Position numbers and translations under genes: made by a program. A stretch of 64,000 bases of DNA from Edaphochlamys debaryana. Its lineage: Eukaryota; Chlorophyta; Chlorophyceae; Chlamydomonadales. The stretch is from the NCBI GenBank assembly GCA_016858145.1, contig JAEHOE010000003.1, positions 1,178,001-1,242,000 on the forward strand, written 5' to 3'. Positions within the stretch are counted from its first letter, which is position 1. Every line of letters begins with the position of its first letter. Positions 38,001 through 48,100 of the stretch are shown in pieces. The notes beneath the pieces are model-generated. The model made no database searches and was not told the DNA's origin. It worked only from the letters and a program-made list of their open reading frames with translations.

Positions 38001-38522
38001 CTCGCCTTGTTCTGAGGAATGAAGGTGCCCAACCCGGACAGTCCCGCGATAAGTGCCATGAATGCGATGGCACGCGGAAGCGACGACAGCTCCTTCAGGA
38101 GCTTCCGCCAAGCCACCTTCACCGCGTTGTTCTCCAGAGCCATGGCAAGACCCCCGCCGCTGGTGGAGGGGGCCCCCGACGACCGGCTGTCGCTCGTGGC
38201 AGGCTCGGGCGCCGCAAGCACGTCCAGCTGGGGTGCTGCGTTGCCTGCTTTCAATTTGTCGGTCAACGTCGGCTTCTTCTTGCTGCCGTCGCCTGCAGGA
38301 TATGGGTCGGCGTGGCAGCGTAGCATTTGGCCATGCGCGCAGGAAGCGACGCTTGCACCGCTTCCAAGGTCCTTGATTGTACCATGCGGGATAATATGCT
38401 TTGCTCTTACCTTTCGCCATGCACCGCACGCCCAGCCGCGTTGCAGCTCCGACGCGCAGCAGGGCCGGCGCGCCAAGCCGGGGCAGCCCACGCGGCCCAG
38501 CAAGCATTTGAACAGCCGCCAT
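35097..38522 (-). CDS. CCS1: Plastid c-type cytochrome maturation protein CCS1 (ResB family)
   Basis: Nine exons join perfectly in phase: 38522-38411, 38292-38006, 37696-37508, 37220-37098, 36914-36762, 36554-36330, 36161-35846, 35662-35480 and 35305-35097, giving 598 residues, close to the length I recall for Chlamydomonas CCS1 (about 613). The N-terminus (MAAVQMLAGPRGLPRLGAPA...) is a plastid transit peptide. Membrane spans include LPRAIAFMALIAGLSGLGTF followed by IPQN, YFYLSIGLLAASLAACTYT, VHAALLLCLFGTAWSGFGTL and a C-terminal GGLMVTTLVSYLSHSQVWA. A large lumenal domain lies between the last two, with a Ser/Ala-rich insert near 36.0 kb. In thylakoids CCS1 works with CcsA in system II haem delivery to apocytochromes f and c6. 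Intron 2 begins with GC instead of GT. Confidence 0.97.
37341..37392. repeat. Heptamer microsatellite (CACACAG)n in a CCS1 intron
   Basis: About seven perfect copies of a 7-nt unit lie within the CCS1 intron between exons 37508-37696 and 37098-37220. It does not touch a splice site. Confidence 0.9.
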
Positions 38523-39736
38523 AACAGCTATGGAGACGAGCGAGCTGTTGTAGGGGCCCGGATTAACTTGAGCAGAAGTGGATGCTTCGCTCGTTGGATG
38601 TCTCGGCACGCCAAGCGCCAGTGGCCGGCGACGGTTCGGTGAGGAGCTTGTCGCAGCGTAGGCAGCGCGTGTAGTAGGGGACAACTGGCGCAGGGGGGAC
38701 GGACACACATGCTGTACGGCCACCGTACGGGCAGGTACACGATCCAAGTACGGTATCCAATTGCATGGAGCAGCAGTTACCGAGCACTCAACATCTACCG
38801 GAGAGGGGGATAGCAGACGGCACGAACGCGCTAGCACTCACCCCCATCACCCCAGCCTTCCCGTCCGCCGATGCCACCCCCCATTCCTGCGTCCCGCCGA
38901 TGCCACCCCCGCCGCCAAGAACAGCTCCGAGCGTGCAGTCCGATGCTTTGCCAGGAAGAGCTCCTTTGCACCCAGTCCGACCATCCGAGCCCACCACACT
39001 CCAGCCCTCATGAACTCCTCCTCACCCCCCTCACCACCTGCACCCGGCCCCGCCGCATACTGCCCGTCTCCCTCCCGGCCCCCGGGTGGTCCCACCCCGC
39101 CCGCAATGTGCGCGCACCTCTGCATCTCAATTCCTCACCGCCCTCAGACAAGACTTACTATACGCAGGACGACGCTGCCTAACAGACTACCTTAACACGC
39201 ACGCAAGATACGACCCTGAGGTTGGGGGAGTTGGGGGAGGCGCCTCGAGCCGCTCGCCTCGCCGAGTCCGAAGACCGGTCATGCGCCTTCACGAGACGCG
39301 ATACGCAGACCATGTCGGTAGGCTCCTGGTCCATGCAGCTTTCAGCAGGCCGATGCTACCCCGCCTGGCGCACACGTCCCCTCGCCCCCCCCTCCGCCCC
39401 GCCCCGCCCTTTGCCCCACAGCTGCCTCGCCCGCACGCACGTATTCCTCGGGAATAGGCATGCGTTTTGCTCGAGAATAACCCTAGTGCTGCCCTCCTGC
39501 ACTGGCTCATGTGCTCCTCAGCCTTGCGCGCCCCGCCCTCAGGAGCTGCCTGGCACGAGCCAGTACGGCATAATCTGTCTCCCCAGCTTGTACGACTCCA
39601 TCTGCGAAGGAGAGTGGCGGGATAAGGCATTAGTTGAAAGCTTCTAGGCAGCTCCGCAGCGGCAGCAGTCGGCACCGCTGAGGGCAGCCTACGCCCGTCA
39701 CGAGCTTGAATCGGCTGTAGCCATTTGCGCGTGGGA
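38523..39736. other. Intergenic region 5' of CCS1
   Basis: Presumed promoter and 5' UTR of CCS1 plus the 3' flank of the small minus-strand gene. Frames such as 38761-39195 (plus) are Pro/Ser-rich with no domain or splice support. I see no gene here. Confidence 0.5.
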
Positions 39737-40935
39737 TCACGTCGCTATGAACTGCGTACCCTCTCGGCTTCCCGACCGCCAATGCCCATGCCAGCTCCCT
39801 TCAACCGCATGATCTGCCCCCGCACTGCACGGATGCGCCATCCAGCCGTCACAAGCCGTATCCTGCGGGCAAGCCCGGACCAGGCAAGGCTCCGACGGCC
39901 CCGCCCCGCCCCGCCCCCTCCGCTGCGCCCCCACCTGCACCACTCGCATCTCCTCGGGGGAGGCCGCCGACGCCCCGGGCGTTGCGTATATGGATGCGAA
40001 CTGGGACTCGACGTCCAGGCTCTCTGCGGGAGGGCGGAGGTGCGCTCAATGAGGCTCAAACGGAAGTCGTCGGCTCCTTCTCTTTTTGCTGACCCAGTTC
40101 CCGCGATCTTGTCATGTTGCATACGTCTGCTGCCCCAACCTCCCGCTTAACCAGAACCTGCTAAGCACATCCGGCTGAGGACTGCGGTTTGTCTGCAGAA
40201 CGCTGTGGAGGATCAGGGCCGCTGACCCAGCACGTCTCACGGCCCTTTTCCCGCCCTCCCCGTGGTCACGGACCCACCTGCGCAGTCCATGATGTCCTCC
40301 CCTGGCAGCCCCAGCTGAACCGGCGTGGGAGGGAACAGCGTGCGCACGGGGGTGGTGAACAGCGGCGTCCCGGGGGCTGTGGGCGGAGTGGCGCCGGGCG
40401 CCCCGACGCCGAACGTTGGTGCGCCCCCCAGGGGCAGCGCCCCTAGCGGGGCCGGCGCGGCTGGCGCGGAGGGCAGTACGAGAGGAGCCGGGACACCCCC
40501 CGCAGCTGTTGTGAGGTGATCACGCCACCTTAGCTCCTCCAGCGATGTGGAGGGCTCCGGGTGCCGCAGAACCTCGGTGGCCGAGGCTGACCCGGGAGGC
40601 GGGGCCGACCCCGCCGAGGAGAGGGAGGGCTGTTGAGGCTCGGTCCGGGGCGTGCTTTCCGACGCAGCGGTCGTGACAGGCGTCACAGAGCGCAGCATCC
40701 ATTCCGGTGGGGCGCTACCCGCTGGCAGCGAGGCCAGCGCGGACAAACATTGCCAGTGGTACTCATCCGCGGAGAGCACGCCCCCGAAGGCTTGTGAGAA
40801 GACCGGATCAGCAGCTACGCTAACTATTTGAGCTTGGGGCACAGCCCCTGTGGCCCCCAGAAGCGCTGGGGCAGGAGGCACCAGCGCTTGGGGAAGCGCG
40901 GGGAGCGCGCCAGCAGGACTGGCCGCGCCGAACAT
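39737..40935 (-). CDS. Unrecognised small Ala/Pro-rich protein
   Basis: Three exons join in phase: 40935-40278, 40023-39935 and 39862-39737, about 290 residues. The first exon starts MFGAASPAGALPALPQ and contains FSQAFGGVLSADEYHWQ, which looks like a folded segment. It then becomes Ser/Thr/Pro/Ala-rich. Exon 2 encodes SLDVESQFASIYATPG..SPEEMRVVQ. The third exon could be read in another frame, so the C-terminus is the weakest part. The frame stays open upstream of the ATG (AECSKRSLQVISF), and the same in-frame sequence precedes the ATG in the partial copy at 44525-44858, so the true start may be farther up. I recognise no family. Confidence 0.6.
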
Positions 40936-41007
40936 AAAGCTGATTACTTGCAGAGACCGCTTGCTACATTCGGCTGGGTATAATTGGAAGCGCCGGTGTA
41001 AATTCGC
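40674..41007 (-). repeat. 334-bp duplicated segment, copy A (5' part of the small gene)
   Basis: Runs from TGACAGGCGTCACAGAGCGC to the ATTCGC at 41002-41007 and covers the first ~87 codons of the small gene plus upstream sequence. Manual alignment to 44525-44858 shows about 15 mismatches and no gaps. Confidence 0.92.
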
Positions 41008-41096
41008 GCCAAGCGCTGCGGAGCTCCGAAAGCGCTCCGGAGCACTACTGCGCTCGACACTGTGCGCGGCCTTGCCGAGAAGCAGTAATGAAGAAG

Positions 41097-41104
41097 TATA
41101 AAAG
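41097..41104 (+). promoter_or_regulatory. TATA-box-like sequence TATAAAAG
   Basis: A textbook TATAAAAG in plus orientation, but no plus-strand gene is evident after it. The AT-rich stretch could instead serve the minus-strand small gene, whose ATG is about 160 bp away. Confidence 0.3.
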
Positions 41105-41636
41105 AAGTTAAAGAAGTACCGTGAGGGCGCACAGCACGATCAATCGTGCGAACGAGTCTGCCAGACCGCTCTCCACCGCCCTCCACCGCCGGGCAGCGCC
41201 CTTTACCCCTCAGCTCATCGCCCCACGCCGACCTCCAGCCCGGGTCTCCAGCGGCACACGGTCACTCCGACGAATCTTCTGCCCCTGGCTGTCGTGGGGC
41301 GCAAAAGCCAGTCCTGTCGGCACAGCGGAGTCAGCGCTGGGGACCATGCATACCCCAGTGACCCTCCTGCTTAAGGCTTCTCCCTCTGTCCTCGCTGCGC
41401 GCTGAAGTGGCCGAACCTCGCCCCGGCTCCCGTCAACCAGCCTCCTGCAGAGGCTCACCACCGTGCCACGGGGCACCCACTTCCCGGAGTTCCCGCCCGG
41501 TCCGCGGCGGCGCCCGGCCGGCGCCATCCCCTACCCGCGAGAAGCCGGCAGTCCGGCCTTGAGACGCGCTGGGGATCGGGGACGCTCTTAGCCTCCCTGT
41601 TGTCTGTATGCCTGCCGGACCTGTCACAGTCATCTC

Positions 41637-41641
41637 TTACA
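41637..41641 (-). terminator. Probable poly(A) signal of the OSCA-type gene (TGTAA)
   Basis: TTACA on the plus strand reads TGTAA on the minus strand, about 500 bp after the stop codon at 42142. The spacing is normal for volvocine 3' UTRs. Confidence 0.5.
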
Positions 41642-42141
41642 AGATCCCCCTGGCCCCCTCCCAAGGTAGGCAGCCTCCTGGAGAGTCGACACCTGGCCTT
41701 CCTTGCTCGAGTATCACGGATCGCATGCCCACGGGTGCCCCTTACGGGACCACACCGGGAGGAACAACTACCCAAGCGCAGAGCAGGGGTACTGAGCAAG
41801 CCTTACGCAAAACCTTGGAACCCTCGTGTGAGGAACATCTCCCGCTCACGCCTGTTATGAGTTTGGTCTATAAGATAAGCCCTCTGGCGTCTTGTCACAA
41901 TCCAACCGACCTTGAACAGGCCAATCACCTGCCTCAATACCCCTTCACAATGACGCGGTAAACCGCGAGTCCGTATCGTACCAGGACCAAATGGCACCCC
42001 TTTCCAATGTTCAACCCATCTCCCGCCTGTACAGCTTATCTCGCCCTCCACCCTCTCCCCCGCTCCACGCCTCAAGCTCCTCCTCTCCTTCCTGCCCCAC
42101 GCATCATGCTGCTGCACCTCTCCCTCTCCGCCAGCGCCTGC

Positions 42142-45100
42142 TCAGAAGTAGACGAGCGGCATGTTCCAGCCCTGCCACACCTTGCCCCAGTCCGGGTTCC
42201 AGCCCGCCAGCGACGGCAGCAGCGGCGGCGGCATGTAGACCCAGGGGTCCACGCGCGCCGCGGGGCCGCTCACCGCCGCCTCCAGGGGCACGGCGTCCAC
42301 GCCCTGCTGGAACCTGCGGGGGGCGGAGGGGCGGGGCGGGGGGGTGAGCGGGGTCGGACGGAAGAGGTGAGGGAAGACGGTCGGCAAGAAGAACGGAGCG
42401 GGGTGGGGTAGGACACAAGGCGCGGGGGAGATGGTAGAGGATTAGCTGGGGGCAAAACGCGGGGCAACACGCCCAGCCGGGGCAAGCATGAGGGGTTGCA
42501 GCGCAGGTCAAGGGCTTTGCCTGTGAGACGGGGCGGGGCAGGGTAGCGACTGGGTCTAGGCGGAAGGCGTCGGGCGGCGCGTACCGGAAGTAGCAGTAGG
42601 TGTTGAAGCGGATGAGGATGATGGGCACTGTGACGAACAGCACGCACGCCTGCAGGCGATCGAGGAAGTCATCGAGCGTCCGCATTAGCGGTGCCAACCG
42701 CGTTTCGCCTCCCCCGCCCGCGGCCCTCCACATGATGGCCCATTGCGCCCCGACGCCTGGCTGCCAGCCCCCGGCTCAGTCCGCAGAGTTCTCACCTGCG
42801 GATAGGCCTGGCGCGTGATGAAGACGCAGCCCGTGAAGAGCGCAAACAGCGCCAGCGACACCATGACCCGCGAGAACACCCACGGCCAGAACGTGCCGCC
42901 GCTCTCGTACCTGCAGGGTTGCGGCAGTGGGCGGGTTTAGCGCAGCCGCACAGGGCGTGGGCGGAGTACCCATTAAGTAATGGTACCCATCAAGCATGGC
43001 TGACGGACGGGTGGCTGTCTAGCGGACAGGAAACAGGGTGCAAAGGCTAGGGCTGGGCGGGGACACGCAGGGGGGCAGCGGCGCGGGCCCTCACTTGCGC
43101 ACGTAGACGTAGAGCAGCGACCAGCGCCACAGCAGCCAGGCGATGACCTGGTAGGGGGGAATAGGAGTGCGGAGGGGCGGGGGAAGTGGCGTTGGGTGGT
43201 GTGGTGGGTGCAGCGCGGGGATGGGCGGGAGGGGGAGGGGGGAGGCGCGGGGTGAGTGGGGGAGCGAAGGGGGGACGAGGGGGAGCGAAGCGGAACGCTG
43301 GCACGCGCCGTACCGCGGACACGGGCTCTTCTTGTCGCGCGGCGCCTTTCTTGCAGCGTTCTTTTGCAGTCAGCTAGCGCAAACAAACCAAACCATAGCC
43401 ACTGCTTACGAAGTAGAGTATGCCAAAGGGCAGGATGAGCGGCGACACGACCGCGAAGCCGGAGGTGATGAGGAAGATGAGCATGATCATGCCGATCTCG
43501 AAGCCGTAGCGCGGGGACACTGCGGCCGGGCGATGCGGCGTGGTGGAGTGCTTAGCAGCTAGTCATCACATAGGAGTCTATGGAAATCACAGCTGATATG
43601 GACACAGGACACAGGAGTGCACCCGATGCCAGGTGCAGTCTGGCCTGGCAGCTGGTTGTGGGCCGGTCCAGATTGGGACCCGAAGCGAACGCAGCGGGCC
43701 GGGCCCCGCATCTCACCCGGGGCCATGAGCGCCGCCTTCTCCCGCGCCGTGATGACGCAGGACAGGCGCAGGTATCGGCGCAGCAGGTACATGCGGATGC
43801 CGATGTGCGGCCACAGCATGCGCAGCGGCACCGTCACCATGGCCCTGCGCGGGCGGGGGTGCAAACGGGGAGCAGCGCCAATCAGGCAACAGGCGGCGCA
43901 GGGCTAATACCGGTAGGGCCACCCAGCCGTCGCGGCAGTCTCTGGATATGAATGCTGTAGCCGACAGCTCCGCTCAAACTCAAGGTCCTCAGTCGCGTCC
44001 CCACCCACCGGAACATGACCATGTTGATGAAGTCTGCGGGGGGCAAAAGATAGGGGTTGCATGGGTGAGGGCGGGGTGGCAGGTAAGAGCACGGGCTGCA
44101 TCGCGCGACGCTGCAGACCGAGTGCACGGGGCTGTGCTGCTGCTGCATGCCCTGAGTGCGCGCTCACAGTTGGAGGACGTGGGCAGGTAGGAGCCGATGA
44201 GGCTGAAGATCTCGCCCGGGCCCTTCTCGATGGCTGTGTTGATGCCCTGAAGCGACAGACGGAGAAAGGTACAAGCGGGTGGTTAGCAGCAGGCGAAGGA
44301 GCAGGCGGAGGAGGCTGAGTCGCAGGAGGCTGAGTCCGAGTGAGGGCCGTCGGTTGGCGGTTGGCGGGGTTGCACAAGGTTGCATAACTATGTTTTCAGC
44401 CGGGGCATGAGGGACCCCGCTCATCGGCGCATCGGCACCTTCGGCACATTTCACGGCGGAAGCCGCAAGACTGTCCCTTTTTGCCCTGAGGCCCACCGGC
44501 GACTCAAGGCCAAGCAGTGAGTCTTGACAGGCGTCACAGAGCGCAGCATCCATTCCGGTGGGGCGCTTCCCACTGGCAGCGAGGCAAGCGCATGCACAAT
44601 TTGCCAATGGTACTCATCCGCGGAGAGCACGCCCCCGAAGGCTTGTGAGAAGACCGGATCAGCAGCTACGCTAACTATTTGAGCTTGGGGCACAGCCCCT
44701 GTGGCCTCCAGAAGCGCTGGGGCAGGAGGCACCAGCGCTTGGGGAAGCGCGGGGAGCGCGCCAGCAGGACTGGCCGCGCCGAACATAAAGCTGATATCTT
44801 GCAGAGACCGCTTGTTACATTCGGCTGGGTATAATTGGAAGCGCCGGTGTAGATTCGCAGGGATAAGCAAACTGAAGTGCGCGAAGTACAGTCGCAGGCC
44901 CGTCTCGCGCTTCCCCACGCCGCCCACCTGCACAATCGTGCTTCCAATGACACCGCCAAGAAACACGTTGAATACCGCAAACAGGAACACGTATCTGTGG
45001 GCGTGGCGTACGGGCGTGGCAGGCCGGAGTGATCAGTCGAGCCAGCAGCAGTCTGACCGGTCAGCACGACCGCAACAGGGAGAGCAAGGCAGCCCGGTCG

Positions 45101-48100
45101 CAGCGTAGAAGCCAAGCCCCAGCACGGCGCCCCACCTGGCGATGGTACGGTCAGTCGACGACAGGGAAAGGCACTGCCGGGAGGCCTGCGGGGATCATGC
45201 ATGGCAAGGGGGGGCGCAACGACACGTCACTGCCGCGTTGCTGCGACTGCTCCTCCATAACCACCGAAGGACGGTGCATAGCAACAAGCGAGCCCTGTTC
45301 GCCAGCGGTAGAGTCACAGTCCCAGCCCATACCGTGACGAGCAGCGTGAAGCAGATGGGTAGCACCATGCCCTGCGCGCAATGCACCAGGGACAGGGGGA
45401 GGTCGTCCGTTGGTGCTCCCAGTCGCATGAGGCAAGGAAGGCTGGACATGGGGCCTCCTGCTCGGGGACAAGCTGGCGGGCGGGCGCACCTGCCACAGCG
45501 TGATGAGCAGAGAGGGCACCCAGCCGGTCAGCAGGCGCTTGAGGCCCTGGGACAGGAAGTTGCCCTCGTTGCAGTACCACTCCCACTCCACGCCCTTCCT
45601 GCGGGATACCGGCAGGCGCCGCGAGGCGGGGACAGAGTGTCCGGTTGCAAAGGGGTGAGTGGCGCGGTGGGGGCAGAAAAGCGCGGAACAGCGCCGGGGC
45701 CGTGGCTCGCATTGCACCGCTCACTATTCTGCCACAGAAGCCACAGACAAGGAAGCCGAGGAATGTTGCAAAGGTGGCACTGCGTGCCACAAACACTTAC
45801 TGCTCGCAGGCGGGCGGCGGGGGCGGCATGTTGAGCGACGAGGGCGGCATGTAGAGAGGCGCGGGCGGGCCTGCAGGGGGGGCGAGCATAGCAAGGAGGT
45901 TACGAGCCTCAGTGCCTCGCCCCGCTGTTACGCGAAGGCACACCGGGGTGACCTAGACAAAGGCAGTTGTCGAGCTGTACCGCCCAACTTTGTGCCTCGC
46001 TTCACCACCGCGTCGCTTCCCCTGCCTCGCCCCCGCCCGGCTCGAGGGACCCCGGGCCTACTCACAGTTGTCCTTGGGGCAGAGCAGGTAGTCCAGTTGC
46101 ATGAGGCCGCCGGTGAAGATGCTGTGGCGCGTAAGAGGAGAGCATCACATGAGCGGAAACACGTTACCAGGCATTTGTGAACGGAGGTAGCTTTGGTGAG
46201 AAAGCTGCAGACCTGGGCCCGATCAGGCATGTCCAGCGAGCACCGGTGCGAGCCCAGTGGGAGCAGCACCTCGGGCACCCTCACCCGATGGGGAAGAGGA
46301 TGATGAGCACGATGAAGGGCCGGCACAGGTTGTAGCGCAGGTCCCGGTTGTGGAAGTCCGACCACAGGGTCTGCCAGTTGACCTCCTCGGGGCCGGGCGC
46401 GGCGTGCACCTGTGGAGGTTGCATCGTGCGGAGGTCAAGAGGCGCGCACCGTTGGCCCGACGTGGCGCCCGCAGGAGGAGGGGCGTGTGCAGGACAACCC
46501 ATGACCTTTGAAGGACTTGGTCGCCCGCGTCTAACCCCTTCACACCGAACTCTGCGACCCTGTCCCTTCCCCAGCTCTCCGCCGGCCGCACCCGGAAGCG
46601 GCGGTTGTCCTCTGCGTGCAGCACGCACTGCGCAGCCACGGCCGCGGCACGCTGCGTGCGGAAGAACACGAACCAGGAGGGCGTCTTGCCCGGGTAGACC
46701 CACTCGCCCTTCTCGTCAATCTTGCCTGCGGGCCGAGGGCAGGAGTCAAGAGTCAAGAGGCAGGAGGCAGGAGGCAGGAGGCAGGAGGCAGGAGGCAGGA
46801 GGCAGGAGGCAGGAGGCAGGAGGCAGGAGGCAGGAGGCAGGAGGCAGGAGGCAGGAGGCAGGAGGCAGGAGGCAGGAGGAAGGAGGAAGGACGAAGCGGT
46901 GGGTCTGCGTGGCCTGCACACCTGGCAGTGACGAGCGGGGCGATGCAGCCACGGGCTGAACCAAGGGTTCGAGCAACAGCTGTAGCACGTTGCGCCCAGC
47001 AATCTAACCTCCTTGGGTGCAGACGCACCAGTCAAGCTACCCCAACGCACGCTGGCTGTGCCCTGTCCTTCCCGTCCGCATCCGCTCGCACGGGGGCACG
47101 GTAGGACTGTGGAACGACTGCGTACCCACCGTTGAAGGCCGCCTTCTTTGCGTCGTTGACCTTCGCCATGAGCGCGTTGATCTTGTTCCGGTGGTAGGTG
47201 CGCACGCGCCGGTGCTCGCCCCACAGCCCGCAGAAGCCCGAGCGCCGCATCAGCTTAACGCCGGTCTTGGCCTCGTACTTCTTGGCCTGGGCGGGGTGCA
47301 TAAGGGGCGGTGGATGGGGCAGAAAGGGGCGGCAAGGCACCTGGTCAGGGGAAAGGTAGAAGCGAAGCGTGGGGGGGTGCGGGAACACAGACAAGTCGGC
47401 GGTTGCTACAAGCACCGAGAGACGGGGCGCTTTTTGGCGCGGTTCGTCGCGGCATCCGGCTGAGCAGCAACGTACCGAGGCCTCGCATGCAGAGCCATGC
47501 CCTGCGCCCCCCTCTAGCGTCCTCGCCCGAGGCCCGACTCACGAATTCGTACTGCGCCATGTGCCAGTCCACCTTGGACAGCAGCTGGTCCACCTCCTTG
47601 TGGTTGATCACGGGAATCGCGCGGTCAAACTCGTCCGGGAACAGCTTCTGGAAGGTCGCGGACACGATGCTGTACCGCATGCGACCGGGCAGCCGCGCCA
47701 CGCGACCGTCCCACACGGCCTCGCGCAGGAAGCCCCAGCGCGCCTGCGCGAGCGTGGAGTAGTACGAGGCCGCGTCATCGTCCAGGCCCCTGCTGCTGCG
47801 GGATGGGCGGTGCGCGTGTGGGTGCTCCTCGAGCTCCCAGTTCTGGCCGGCGGAGCCGATGCCGTGCAAGGGGTGGTCGGGGCCGTCGTGGTGGACCCGG
47901 CGGCGGCGCAGGGAGGAGGCGGCGGAGGCGGAGGAGGTGTGGCTGCCGGCCGTGGGCACGATGGAGGCGGCGCCGGCCGCGGCCGCAGCCTTGGAGGCGC
48001 TGCTGTTGCTGAGCTGGTCCGTGGAGCTGCCGCGGCCGCTGCCGTGAGCAGCCGCGGTCTCCTCGTCCTCCATTGTCAAGCCGACCGTGGGGCCCTCCTC

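Larger units (their letters stand above)
40936..42141. other. Region between the OSCA gene and the small gene
   Basis: Holds the 3' UTR of the OSCA-type gene and the 5' flank of the small gene. A good TATAAAAG lies at 41097-41104 in plus orientation, and its reverse reads TTTTATA for the minus strand. A minus-strand TGTAA lies at 41637-41641. Short plus-strand frames (41121-41405, 41608-41961) have no recognisable features. Confidence 0.5.
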
